From the NCBI RefSeq assembly GCF_003260975.1, contig NZ_CP030041.1, positions 372,001 through 436,000 of the forward strand: 64,000 nucleotides of DNA. The letters are read 5' to 3'. Shown in pieces: positions 1 through 6,558 of this stretch (position 1 is its first letter; each line of letters begins with the position of its first letter). The translations under genes were made by a program, and so were the position numbers. The stretch is from Echinicola strongylocentroti (GTDB taxonomy: Bacteria; Bacteroidota; Bacteroidia; Cytophagales; Cyclobacteriaceae). The notes below the pieces were generated by a model. It was not told the DNA's origin, searched no databases, and was given only the letters and a program-made list of their open reading frames with translations.

Positions 1-191
1 ACCACTCCCTTGGAAGTACCTTTTACCAATACTGAAACTCCGATCAATGGTTCACCACTATCTCCATCCTTTACCACTCCTTTCACTACCGTCCCTTGCG
101 CAAGCAAACCAAAAGACCCAACCATACTTATTAAAATAATTAATAAAGAAAACCAAGATTTGGCCTGTACAAACCTGTTGAAATGCCCCAT
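1..191 (-). CDS. SusC/RagA-type TonB-dependent receptor, N-terminal part only
   Basis: The gene runs off the left edge; only the first ~63 codons are present. Read leftward from ATG at 191, it starts MGHFNRFVQAKSW, followed by a hydrophobic stretch ending in LLAQG (signal peptide) and then the opening strands of a carboxypeptidase-regulatory-like domain (VVKGVVKDGDSGEPLIGVSV, then KGTSKGV). This order is typical of SusC/RagA outer-membrane receptors, which import glycans or peptides with a SusD lipoprotein. An in-frame TGA eight codons upstream of the ATG supports the start. It is divergent from a LacI-type regulator across a region with two operator palindromes, so I infer a sugar- or glycan-responsive uptake locus. 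The plug, barrel and substrate cannot be seen. Confidence 0.8.
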   Translation of the reverse strand, partial: MGHFNRFVQAKSWFSLLIILISMVGSFGLLAQGTVVKGVVKDGDSGEPLIGVSVLVKGTSKGV

Positions 192-267
192 AGAATTTGG
201 ATTAAAATGTTTTCAGAAGAATTTTCATAATCATATTACCCAAATGTAAACTTAATGCAAAAAAATA

Positions 268-279
268 GCAAACGTTTGC
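268..279. promoter_or_regulatory. LacI-family operator palindrome 1
   Basis: A perfect 12-bp palindrome GCAAACGTTTGC with a central CG, the classic LacI/GalR operator form. It lies 77 bp before the SusC start and 124 bp from an identical site near the regulator gene, so it probably controls the receptor promoter. Confidence 0.75.
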
Positions 280-391
280 ATATATTTTTCATTACACATT
301 TTTTTATCAGTAAATTACTGGCGGTTGGGTACGTTTTTATTACATCCCTACTCATCATTTAAGAAGTCCTTTTAAAAATTATCCTTATATT

Positions 392-403
392 GCAAACGTT
401 TGC
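392..403. promoter_or_regulatory. LacI-family operator palindrome 2
   Basis: An identical GCAAACGTTTGC palindrome 13 bp before the LacI-type start codon, overlapping a TTATATTG stretch that may be the -7 box. This position suggests autorepression. With the first site it could also allow looping. Confidence 0.75.
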
Positions 404-415
404 CGAAAGTTTTCC

Positions 416-1450
416 ATGATTAAAAGAAGAATTACCCTAAAGGATTTGTCCAAAGAACTTGACCTGGCTGTTTCAACGATATCACGAGCCTTGGACGATC
501 ATCCTGGAATAAGCCCAGAAACAAAGGAAAGAGTCAAGCTAAAAGCCGATGAATTGGGCTTTACCCGAAACTCGATTGCGTCGAGTTTTAGAAAAAGTAA
601 AACACTAACGATAGGGGTAATTGCTCCTCAGATCGATATCCACTTTCATTCACTTGTCATCAGCGGAATAGAGGAATATGCCTATAAGGCGGGTTATAAC
701 GTAACGATTTTCCAAAGCCGAAACTCATTCAAACGAGAAAAAAAAATCACCGAAACCCTGCAGAACAACATGTTTGCCGGAGTGATCATCTGCCAAGGAG
801 CAGAAACAAGGGGCATAGATCACTTTAAGAAACTGAAAAAGATGAAAATGCCCTTGGTATTTTATGACCGAGTGCCTACGGGCTTTGAAGCGAACAAAGT
901 GATCATCAATGATTTTGAATCCTCATTGCGGGCCACGGAACATTTGATCGAAAAAGGGTGTAAAAACATAGCACATATTGGCGGGCCTCAAACAACTGGG
1001 ATTTTCAAATCCCGGTATGAAGGTTTTAGGAAAGCATTGGAAAATCACCATCTTGAGGTTTCGTCCAGTCTTATCCACTTTACAAAGGGCTTAACGTATG
1101 ACGAAGGCCTGTCAGCTGCAAAAGAACTCCTTTCGCAACCCGTCAAACCAGATGGGATTTTTTGCTCCAATGACTACACCGCGGTCAGTGCCATTCAGGT
1201 GTTCCAAAAAAATGGATTCAAGGTACCAGACCAAGTGGCAGTTGTCGGCTTTAGCAACTATCCAATTTCCAAAATCATAGAACCCAACCTTTCTTCGGTA
1301 AACGACCGCGCATTCGAAATGGGCCAAGCGGCAGCCAAACTTCTTATCAGGCAAATTGAAGACGAGGAAGATGTGATCGAATCGGAAATTGTCACGCTAA
1401 AAACTGAGTTGATAATCAGGGAATCCAGTTCAACCCGAAATATGCATTAG
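416..1450 (+). CDS. LacI/GalR-family transcriptional regulator
   Basis: A 344-residue protein with an N-terminal helix-turn-helix (residues ~5-50: TLKDLSKELDLAVSTISRAL, then the hinge helix segment) followed by a periplasmic-binding-protein-like effector domain starting near TIGVIAPQ. Length is normal for the family. These repressors bind sugars or sugar phosphates and release operators such as the two found upstream. The divergent SusC-type gene is the obvious target; the effector is unknown. The final codons (ATG CAT TAG after AAT) lie inside a dispersed repeat end, so the natural C-terminus may have been altered by repeat insertion. Promoter and first operator overlap just upstream. Confidence 0.9.
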   Translation: MIKRRITLKDLSKELDLAVSTISRALDDHPGISPETKERVKLKADELGFTRNSIASSFRKSKTLTIGVIAPQIDIHFHSLVISGIEEYAYKAGYNVTIFQSRNSFKREKKITETLQNNMFAGVIICQGAETRGIDHFKKLKKMKMPLVFYDRVPTGFEANKVIINDFESSLRATEHLIEKGCKNIAHIGGPQTTGIFKSRYEGFRKALENHHLEVSSSLIHFTKGLTYDEGLSAAKELLSQPVKPDGIFCSNDYTAVSAIQVFQKNGFKVPDQVAVVGFSNYPISKIIEPNLSSVNDRAFEMGQAAAKLLIRQIEDEEDVIESEIVTLKTELIIRESSSTRNMH

Positions 1451-1500
1451 CCTATCTACTCCACAGCACACAGGCATTGTGACCTAAAAATCACTCATAA
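1432..1500 (+). repeat. degenerate half-copy of the ~188-bp inverted-repeat element
   Basis: Begins AACCCGAAATATGCATTAG, then CCTATCTAC.CCAC.GC.CACAGG, matching the reverse complement of the full copy at 42743-42930 for about 70 bp before similarity fades. It supplies the stop codon of the LacI-type gene. Confidence 0.6.
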
Positions 1501-1583
1501 CCAATCGCTTCGCTGCTGTTTTCGATTCTTATTGGCGCCCAGACTGGCTCACCATCCTCCGCGGCGGATGCCTCATTCTCCAA

Positions 1584-1652
1584 ACAGCCACACCACTTTA
1601 CCTGACGGTCGTTGTCGCTGGACTAGACGTTGTTTCGGAGGATTTCCGTTAT
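1584..1652. repeat. TA-flank repeat R1
   Basis: Contains ACCACTTTACCTGACGGTCG, TTGTCGCTG and TTTCGGAGGATTTCCGTTAT. It lies 26 bp beyond the stop of toxin 1. Related copies sit beyond toxins 2-5. GC-rich with short inverted segments. Confidence 0.6.
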
Positions 1653-1678
1653 GTTATGTAGTGGGAATTCGGGTGGGG

Positions 1679-2002
1679 TTATTTAAGGTGCTTTTTGATC
1701 TTTTCAGGATTTTGGCTTGTGTGAAAAACCATTATTACAATCACTTCTTTTTCCGTTTCTTCGTAGATGAGCTTGTAATTCCATTTGCTGACCGACCGGT
1801 AATTGCCCGGCTCTTCCTTCAGAGATGGTTCACTAACGTATTTTTCAGGGAAGTCTCCTAGGCTTCTCGCCAAGGATAGTAGGGTCTGTCTTACCTTAAG
1901 TGCTCCCGAAGGAGAGTCTGCTTTAATATACTCGTAAATGTCCCGTAAGGACTCGATCGCTTCATTGTCCCAACGAACCGGCAATCGTTTTTTCTTTACC
2001 AA
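1679..2002 (-). CDS. ParE/RelE-family toxin (pair 1), intact
   Basis: A 107-residue basic protein with the usual plan of ParE/RelE toxins: an N-terminal alpha-hairpin (WDNEAIESLRDIYEYI), a central FPEKYVSEPSLKEEPGNYRS segment, and a C-terminal strand set ending VFHTSQNPEKIKKHLK. The conserved NYR and the R/H-x-x-x-N-P C-terminal pattern support the family. Members block gyrase or cleave ribosome-bound mRNA; which applies here cannot be told. Its ATG overlaps the end of the antitoxin gene by 7 bp, so the two are co-translated. The only toxin of the first four pairs without a frameshift. Confidence 0.8.
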   Translation of the reverse strand: MVKKKRLPVRWDNEAIESLRDIYEYIKADSPSGALKVRQTLLSLARSLGDFPEKYVSEPSLKEEPGNYRSVSKWNYKLIYEETEKEVIVIMVFHTSQNPEKIKKHLK

Positions 2003-2253
2003 TTTTCCGATTCTTTTTCCAGATCTTCCTGTGTCGTGTACTGTCCGGATTTCACCCGTTCAGATGCTGCCCTTACTCGGTCAACCAGCTTTGATTTGGT
2101 AAGGACCTCTCCTTTGGTAGTGTATCCCACTATGGGGTCTCCGGATGAGTGAAGTCCCCTTTCGATGATTTTAAGATAAGCATTGAGCAGTTCTTCATCT
2201 TCTATCCTGTCAATAAGGTCATGGATCGATTCCTTAACATTTGTAATAGCCAT
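1996..2253 (-). CDS. antitoxin of ParE/RelE pair 1
   Basis: An 85-residue acidic protein starting MAITNVKESIHDLIDRIEDE and ending LEKESENW. I chose the ATG at 2253 because it has a good AGGAG ribosome-binding sequence 5-9 bp upstream. A longer reading to 2436 runs out of frame through the recombinase remnant and is not credible. The protein resembles the small antitoxins paired with Bacteroidota ParE-like toxins: an N-terminal helical dimer segment and an acidic toxin-binding tail. Overlaps its toxin by 7 bp. The -7-like TACTTTG lies in the shared leader at 2254-2300. Confidence 0.75.
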   Translation of the reverse strand: MAITNVKESIHDLIDRIEDEELLNAYLKIIERGLHSSGDPIVGYTTKGEVLTKSKLVDRVRAASERVKSGQYTTQEDLEKESENW

Positions 2254-2300
2254 AATTATCTCCTTTTTCACAAAGTAACGATTTTTCACCGTATTTCCGT
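2254..2300 (-). promoter_or_regulatory. shared TA leader/promoter (pair 1)
   Basis: Between the recombinase stop and the antitoxin start. Read leftward it contains ACGGTGAAAAATCGTTACTTTG, where TACTTTG resembles a Bacteroidota -7 box. Nearly the same leader precedes the other four antitoxins. Confidence 0.5.
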
Positions 2301-2660
2301 TCATCCTAGCGGATGGAACTTGTCCACCACTTCCTTCAACCCTTCCATGTCGTTCTTCGGGTGGCTTTCCATGCTGCTGATGTAGCGATGGCCAGCCAGG
2401 TATTGGGCTTTTCTCAGGTGGTACATTTTTACCCATTTTGGGATTACAGAAGCCCGGATCGGATTGTCATTCTGGATACCTGGATTGATCTTTCTGAACT
2501 TGACCATTAGCAGGGTCATCAGGTTGCTGAAGCTGTAACAATTGCTGCCTTCTCCGATAAATAGTTGGTCAGTTTCTTGTCTGATTTGGCTTTTGAGCTC
2601 TGGTTCCATCTTTAGGGTTTCCGGTCTCACTTGTAGCATGTAACCGTACATGTACATCAC
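2301..2660 (-). pseudogene. tyrosine recombinase, C-terminal fragment (copy 1)
   Basis: A 119-codon open frame matching only the C-terminal catalytic half of a Bacteroidota tyrosine recombinase. Visible are a TDQLF segment, the arginine region (NPIRASVIPKWVK), and the histidine box (YLAGHRYISS). Intact relatives, from memory, have about 300 residues and end in T-E-x-Y with a catalytic tyrosine. Here the matching stretch is MESH, so the nucleophile looks lost. The fragment ends FHPLG and is followed directly by the leader of TA pair 1. Both the missing N-terminal half and the missing tyrosine argue against activity. Confidence 0.65.
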
Positions 2661-2680
2661 TTGGTGGGATTACGGTTGAA

Positions 2681-2790
2681 TTAATCGTCCGTTGTTCTTC
2701 CAGCTGCCTGCCCCAAACGGACAGCAGACCACTTTACCTGACGATCGTTGTCGTTACTCTGCACGCCCTTTCGGAGGGTTTTCTGTTATT
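2681..2790. repeat. TA-flank repeat R2
   Basis: Contains ATCGTCCGTTGTTCTTCC, CAAACGGACAGCAGACC, ACTTTACCTGACGATCGTTG and TTTCGGAGGGTTTTCTGTTAT. The first ~75 bp are almost identical to R3. It separates the toxin of pair 2 from the recombinase fragment of pair 1. Confidence 0.65.
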
Positions 2791-2821
2791 TTTAAAGACA
2801 GGTTTAAAAGTTTGATCGGCA

Positions 2822-3128
2822 CTACACTTTTAACTTGGTGGGATTTTGCCTTGTATCGAAAACGGCAGCTATCAATATCGCCCTGTCTTCTTTGTAAACT
2901 TTGTAAACGATTTTGTAGTTGCCCTCGACCAAGTACTGGACCCCCCTGCCAACAACTTCCGGATTGTCCTCTATCTGTCCCATTTCTGGATGTTTTGTCA
3001 GTAAACGGGGCCTGTTGATGATCTTTTCCATTATTGATCTGGCCACTTTCGGGCTTGCCACTATTTTGTAGATAGGTATGTATTTCTTTTATGTTGGCTT
3101 TCGCCACATCAGACCATATGATTCGCAT
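2822..3128 (-). pseudogene. ParE/RelE toxin (pair 2), frameshifted
   Basis: The N-terminal part starts at 3128 (MRIIWSDVAKANIKEIHTYLQ). The rest is in another frame (ASPKVARSIMEKIINRPRLL ... GNYKIVYKVYKED ... FDTRQNPTKLKV) and ends at 2822. The two join smoothly if one A is removed from the AAAA run near 3066, giving a normal ~100-residue ParE-like toxin with NYK and RQNP motifs. A GTG at 3061 could start only the C-terminal part, which would lack the first helices. A natural mutation, sequencing error or programmed slippage are all possible; decay is simplest. The antitoxin just upstream is intact. Confidence 0.7.
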
Positions 3129-3137
3129 AGTTAAAGA

Positions 3138-3386
3138 TTACCAGTTTTCGGATTCCTTTTCCAAACCTTCCTGTGGGTTGGTCCTTCCGTTCCTGTAATC
3201 TTCTTCTGCACAGTCCAGCAATGAACTGTACTGCTGGGAGGTCATCGGCTTCATCTTGGCTTCGTAGGCTTCGACAATGGATTTCTTTTTTAGCGTTTCC
3301 ACTTGCTTCAACAGTGACTTGTCCTCTATCCCGGCCAGCCATTCTATCAATTCAATCTTCTTTACGGCTATGTTCATCGGTATCAT
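3138..3386 (-). CDS. antitoxin of ParE/RelE pair 2
   Basis: An 82-residue acidic protein (MIPMNIAVKKIELIEWLAGI ... NPQEGLEKESENW). The N-terminal segment I-E-L-I-E-W-L is shared with the antitoxins of pairs 3 and 4, and the LEKESENW tail with pair 1, so tails and heads are mixed among copies. A second ATG three codons in (MNIAVKK) could also be used. It ends 9 bp before the frameshifted toxin. Confidence 0.7.
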   Translation of the reverse strand: MIPMNIAVKKIELIEWLAGIEDKSLLKQVETLKKKSIVEAYEAKMKPMTSQQYSSLLDCAEEDYRNGRTNPQEGLEKESENW

Positions 3387-3432
3387 TGTTTCTTGGTTTA
3401 AAGTTAACGATTATTTTGGTTATTTGGGTTCC
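3387..3432 (-). promoter_or_regulatory. shared TA leader/promoter (pair 2)
   Basis: Contains AATCGTTAACTTTAAACC followed by AAGAAACAATG, matching the leader of pair 4 at 5523-5565. TAACTTTA is the -7 candidate. Confidence 0.45.
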
Positions 3433-3793
3433 TTACCCCATCGTATGGAACTTTCTCACCACTTCCTTCAACCCTTCCATGTCGTCCTTCGGGTGGCTTT
3501 CCATGCTGCTGATGTAGCGGGTGGCCAGCCAGGTATTGGGCTTTTCTCAGGTGGTACATTTTTATCGATTTTGGGATTACAGAAGCCCGGATCGGATTGT
3601 CATTCTGGATACCTGGATTGATCTTTCTGAACTTGACCATTAGCAGGGTCATCAGGTTGCTGAAGCTGTAACAATTGCTGCCTTCTCCGATAAATAGTTG
3701 GTCAGTTTCTTGTCTAATTTGGCTTTTGAGCTCCGGTTCCATCTTTAGGGTTTCCGGTCTCACTTGTAGCATGTAACCGTACATGTACATCAC
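3433..3793 (-). pseudogene. tyrosine recombinase, C-terminal fragment (copy 2)
   Basis: Nearly identical to the fragment at 2301-2660 over the whole length, including the junction with the flanking repeat at its 5' side. One extra C in the histidine box (GGCCACCCGCTAC instead of CACCGCTAC, near 3520) shifts the frame. After correcting it the product again reads RYISSMESHPKDDMEGLKEV and ends FHTMG at 3433. Catalytic Tyr again replaced by His. With copy 1 it shows that the fragment was duplicated together with its flanks. Confidence 0.65.
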
Positions 3794-3813
3794 TTGGTGG
3801 AATTACGGTTGAA

Positions 3814-3910
3814 TTAATCGTCCGTTGTTCTTCCAGCTGCCTGCCCCAAACGGACAGCAGACCACTTTACCTGACGATCGTTGTCGCTGAGGTTAACGTC
3901 CTTTGGAAGT
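3814..3910. repeat. TA-flank repeat R3
   Basis: Almost identical to R2 up to ACGATCGTTGTCG, then diverges (GTTAACGTCCTTTGGAAGTA). It lies between the toxin of pair 3 and recombinase copy 2. The stretch 3911-4032 shows nothing recognisable. Confidence 0.65.
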
Positions 3911-4032
3911 ACTTCGCCATGTCGCTTGGGTTGGGTTTTGTGGTTACCTATCCCGTTATCATCCATTTGAAAAAACCTGAAAAGAATAATTAATTGCTGA
4001 CACCGTTTATCTAACAGACCTGTGTGATGGGG
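3911..4032. other. unexplained stretch between R3 and toxin 3
   Basis: No gene or repeat recognised in either strand. Confidence 0.3.
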
Positions 4033-4328
4033 CTAAAGCTGTCTTTTGGCTGGGTTTCGTCGATTATCAAACAAGGTAATCAGTTCTATTTTGTCTTTCT
4101 TTATTTGGTAGTAAAGACTGGTTTGTTTACTGATCACACACCTTTTCACTTGTTTCTTTTTGCCCGATGTAGGGTAGATTTCTGGTCTTTCGACGATGAG
4201 TTCGAGAATGGACTGTAAGCGATCATTAACCTCATGGTGGCCTTTTCTCCCCATTGGCTTTGCAGGTAATCCAACAAATTCAGATAATCTTGTTTAGACC
4301 TAGGCGACCATTCGATTGGTTTGCTCAT
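4033..4328 (-). pseudogene. ParE/RelE toxin (pair 3), frameshifted
   Basis: The N-terminus (MSKPIEWSPRSKQDYLNLLD ... QWGEKAT) starts at 4328. The remainder (EVNDRLQSILELIVERPEIY ... RCVISKQTSLYYQI ... LFDNRRNPAKRQL) is in another frame and ends at 4033. The switch is near 4230, around ACCATGAGG, and one added base (or two removed) would restore a ~97-residue toxin. Family features are the N-terminal helices, the R-C-x-I-S-K-Q-T-S-L-Y-Y strand typical of this ParE subgroup, and R-R-N-P near the end. The start overlaps the antitoxin stop by 4 bp. Confidence 0.7.
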
Positions 4329-4558
4329 AGGTTGTATTTCTCTCGAACTTCTTTCATTACCTGCTCATGCGGTATGCCTTCCCCACGATCAAGTTGGGCC
4401 AGACCTTCATTAATTGCGATTCGCTCATCTTCGCTGATCTCATCCCACCAATCCACTTCTTTGGATTTTTTTAAGTTAATGAACTCTTTGAGTGTATTGG
4501 GATCATTCAGTCCCGCTAACCACTCCAGCAAACTTAATTTTTCAGCTTGTAAATCCAT
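4325..4558 (-). CDS. antitoxin of ParE/RelE pair 3
   Basis: A 77-residue acidic protein (MDLQAEKLSLLEWLAGLNDP ... WWDEISEDERIAINEGLAQL ... EKYNL). The W-W-D-E-I-S-E core and H-E-Q-V-M tail are typical of a widespread Bacteroidota antitoxin family found beside ParE-like toxins. Intact, with a 4-bp stop/start overlap with the broken toxin. Confidence 0.8.
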   Translation of the reverse strand: MDLQAEKLSLLEWLAGLNDPNTLKEFINLKKSKEVDWWDEISEDERIAINEGLAQLDRGEGIPHEQVMKEVREKYNL

Positions 4559-4604
4559 GACTATCGACTTTTCCTCAAAATAACGATTTTATATGTAATT
4601 CCGT
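4559..4604 (-). promoter_or_regulatory. shared TA leader/promoter (pair 3)
   Basis: Contains ATGAACGGAATTACATATAA and then ATCGTTATTTTGAGG. TTATTTTG fits the TAnnTTTG -7 box. Confidence 0.45.
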
Positions 4605-4681
4605 TCATCCCATCGTATGGAACTTTCTCACCTCTTCCATGTCGTTCTTCGGGTGGCTTTCCATACTGCTGATGTAGCGGA
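4605..4681 (-). pseudogene. tyrosine recombinase 3' end fragment (copy 3)
   Basis: Only the last ~25 codons remain: RYISSMESHPKNDMEEVRKF then HTMG and stop. Same His-for-Tyr change as the other copies; it also lacks a GLKEV segment. Upstream, 4682-4845 is GC-rich sequence with no recognisable gene. Confidence 0.6.
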
Positions 4682-4860
4682 TGGACGTGTGGCAGCTGAA
4701 CATAGTGAAGCTTTGGCGTAATGGAGTGAAGCGGCCTAAGCGGACACAGGAGCAGCCGTGAGGGGAAGCCGGAAGGCAAGGCAGGGGACGTGACAGACTA
4801 GGCTCGAAGGGTGGCATGGCTTCCTGTATGCCTTAAAATATCCAACACTTATACAGGGTG
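4682..4860. other. GC-rich unexplained segment
   Basis: Higher in G than its surroundings (AGTGAAGCGGCCTAAGCGGA, GGGGAAGCCGGAAGGCAAGG), no homologue inside the window apart from the flanks, no convincing gene. Confidence 0.35.
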
Positions 4861-4968
4861 CCCTGCCGGTCTGGCGCGATCCCTGCTGCCCCGTCCGGAC
4901 AGCACACCGCTATACCTGTGAACGTCGTCGCTGACGTAAGCGGGGTTTCGGAGGGTATTCCGTTATGA
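4861..4968. repeat. TA-flank repeat R4
   Basis: Contains CCCTGCCGGTCTGGCGCGAT, CCGGACAGCACACCGCTATA, CCTGTGAACGTCGTCGCTGA and TTTCGGAGGGTATTCCGTTAT. It closely matches R5 in the first half. The stretch ACGTC-AGCGAC-GACGT (minus strand) could form a small stem. It lies just beyond toxin 4. Confidence 0.65.
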
Positions 4969-4984
4969 TATGCCGTGGGAAGGA

Positions 4985-5292
4985 TTAGTGGTTTTTAGGC
5001 TCCTGCTTTACATGCCTGATCCTTAGTATTCTGATCTCTTTGTCGGTATGCTTGTAGGCTATCCTGTAGGAATATTTTTCAAAAGCCCGGTAATTGCTGG
5101 GATTGTCTTTTTTTATCTGTCCATAGGGTGTTTTTCCGGATTTGATGGGAGTTGGTCAACTGCTTTTATTATTCCGCTCCTTACTTTCTCAGCATTGGAG
5201 TACGATTCCTCCAGGATTTTATCGTATATTTTTTTAAGCCGTTGGGATGCCCGGCTGTTCCAGTTGACCGTAGGTCTGTTGCTCGTTACCAC
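4985..5292 (-). pseudogene. ParE/RelE toxin (pair 4), frameshifted
   Basis: Read from a GTG at 5292 that overlaps the antitoxin end: V-V-T-S-N-R-P-T-V-N-W-N-S-R-A-S-Q-R-L-K-K-I-Y-D..., with N-P-E-K-H-P-M-D-R then a TAA in an A-rich run near 5110. In the next frame it continues KKDNPSNYRAFEKYSYRIAY and HTDKEIRILRIRHVKQEP, ending at 4985. One missing base (a lost T before the run of As) explains the break. The R-A-F-E-x-Y-S-Y-R-I-A-Y and R-I-L-R-I-R-H motifs are classic ParE. No other good start lies upstream because a TGA is close. Confidence 0.65.
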
Positions 5293-5522
5293 TTCTTCAT
5301 CTGTGCTTTTAAATCCTCATGGCTTATGTATTCCCCCCGGTCCATCTCTGCTTCCGCTTCATCCAGTTCACGGTTATATTGCTCAACGCTGATGCGTGTT
5401 TCCATCTCCCGTAAACCAAAGTCTACCATGTGTTTTAAAGCTTCTATCAACGAACGGTCGTTGATCTGTTCCAGCCGTTTGATCAATGCTTTTTTTTCTG
5501 CCTGGATATTCATCTGTATCAT
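5286..5522 (-). CDS. antitoxin of ParE/RelE pair 4
   Basis: A 78-residue acidic protein (MIQMNIQAEKKALIKRLEQI ... EYISHEDLKAQMKKW). The start MIxMNI and Q-A-E-K segment resemble the antitoxins of pairs 2 and 3. Intact; its last codons overlap the presumed toxin start by 7 bp. Confidence 0.75.
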   Translation of the reverse strand: MIQMNIQAEKKALIKRLEQINDRSLIEALKHMVDFGLREMETRISVEQYNRELDEAEAEMDRGEYISHEDLKAQMKKW

Positions 5523-5565
5523 TGTTTCTTGGTTTAAAGATAACGATTTTTCACCGTATTTCCGT
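5523..5565 (-). promoter_or_regulatory. shared TA leader/promoter (pair 4)
   Basis: Reads GAACGGAAATACGGTGAAAA, then ATCGTTATCTTTAAACC and AAGAAACAATG. TATCTTTA is a plausible -7 box. Confidence 0.45.
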
Positions 5566-5626
5566 TCATCCCAAGGGATGGAAATTTCCCACTTCTTCCT
5601 TCAGCCCTTCCATGTCGTTCTGCAGG
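5566..5626 (-). pseudogene. tyrosine recombinase 3' end fragment (copy 4)
   Basis: The last ~19 codons: QNDMEGLKEEVGNFHPLG then stop. It abuts an Rhs core fragment on its upstream side, so the recombinase end and Rhs core are directly joined here. Confidence 0.5.
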
Positions 5627-5706
5627 TGGATACGAGTTAAAACTCATCCCGAAGGGATAGCAATTATCCTTCTGCACTACCAAACTGTTTTGATGCATTT
5701 CCATTA
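5627..5706 (-). pseudogene. Rhs core fragment
   Basis: Encodes MHQNSLVVQKDNCYPFGMSF then NSY, nearly identical to the core segment of the intact Rhs gene (near 12375-12435). It is out of frame with the tip remnant upstream. Probably a recombination scar. Confidence 0.6.
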
Positions 5707-6063
5707 CTATAATGAACACTCATTTTCATGGACTTTCCGAGCATAGACGCTCCTTCTCCAATAGGTACCAAGACTAGCGAAGCGCCTTCTGACGGGATGG
5801 CCAATGCCACTCCCACATCAGCAACAACCTCTCCTCCTTTATCCAAAACCTCCCCCGTATCCATGGCAACTTCCTGCCCAAGCTCTTTTCCTGTCTTTAT
5901 CACCGTATTGACATCATTGGCCACACCAGCAACCTGCATTGCAGCTTGGGTATTGAGTTCATGCCAGTGCCCCAGAACGGATTCCGAAGTCCCGGAAATA
6001 AGCCGCTGGGAAAGTGCAGGTGCCCGGCTTATTATAGCTGAATCCTTTGCTTTCAGCCCCGTA
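5664..6063 (-). pseudogene. Rhs C-terminal tip remnant
   Basis: An open frame from about 6063 (Q-T-I-K-S-I-Y-T-G-L-K) to a stop at 5664, with VLGHWHELNTQAAMQVAGVA and a glycine/valine-rich stretch (GEVLDKGGEVVADVGVALAI, then LVPIGEGASMLGK). Small hydrophobic repeats like these occur in linkers and tips of Rhs/polymorphic toxins. No core precedes it and no start is convincing (an internal ATG lies at 5939). No toxin domain is recognised. I call it a displaced tip from its position; it could be an unrelated remnant. Confidence 0.4.
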
Positions 6064-6141
6064 TAAATTGACTTGATGGTCTGTCAACCGGTCGGACTGT
6101 CACCATTAGAACTAAAGAATATTTAGGACTATAAAACTCCG

Positions 6142-6558
6142 TCAATCGCCGAACAAAAGATCATAAAACCCAAAAATTTCCATTCGTTTTCTTCGGTATT
6201 GTTTTAATTCTTTGGGGACTTCAGCCCATCCCTCCCAGGGGACTTTGATTTCCACCGTGTCCGGAACCGGGTAATAAAGCAATGCCTCCGACAGGTCCAG
6301 TTTCTCTTTGCTGAATTCAATGACATACCTGTCCCCGACCCTAACAGAGTAATCCCCCATCCCGGTTCCTCCTTCAATTTTTCTTCCTTGGTAGTAAAAC
6401 TCGAATTTTATAGCGGTGCCTGATTTCAATCCAGTCGCCTTTCTTACTACTTCCCCTATAGTATAGTTTTTCTCGTAGGAGGTATAATATATTTTCCAGA
6501 TAATAAAGCCAATGAAACATATAATTAAAACCAAGAACAATTCCTTTTTATCACTCAT
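6142..6558 (-). CDS. small membrane protein, candidate immunity protein A
   Basis: A 138-residue protein with one N-terminal membrane segment (LFLVLIICFIGFIIWKIYY) followed by a soluble domain (YEKNYTIGEVVRKATGLKSG ... IKVPWEGWAEVPKELKQY). Its start overlaps the end of the orphan Rhs gene by 8 bp, the usual layout of effector and immunity. It is a paralogue of the protein at 7734-8114: both have an E-K-x-Y-x-x-G-x-V motif after the membrane segment and an S/V-PWEGW motif near the C-terminus. I do not recognise the family; the immunity role is inferred from position. Confidence 0.6.
   Translation of the reverse strand: MSDKKELFLVLIICFIGFIIWKIYYTSYEKNYTIGEVVRKATGLKSGTAIKFEFYYQGRKIEGGTGMGDYSVRVGDRYVIEFSKEKLDLSEALLYYPVPDTVEIKVPWEGWAEVPKELKQYRRKRMEIFGFYDLLFGD

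Noticed and set aside
1996..2436. A 146-residue version of antitoxin 1
   Set aside because: The extra N-terminal part is the recombinase remnant in the wrong frame; the ATG at 2253 has a good ribosome-binding sequence and the expected length.
1584..4968. Classical integron with attC sites
   Set aside because: The TA cargo and repeats suggested it, but I see neither the attC core consensus nor an intI gene; the recombinase fragments are of another subgroup.
4861..4968. Riboswitch or structured RNA in the TA-flank repeats
   Set aside because: The stems I can draw are short and the repeats lie after the toxins, not before a gene they could control.
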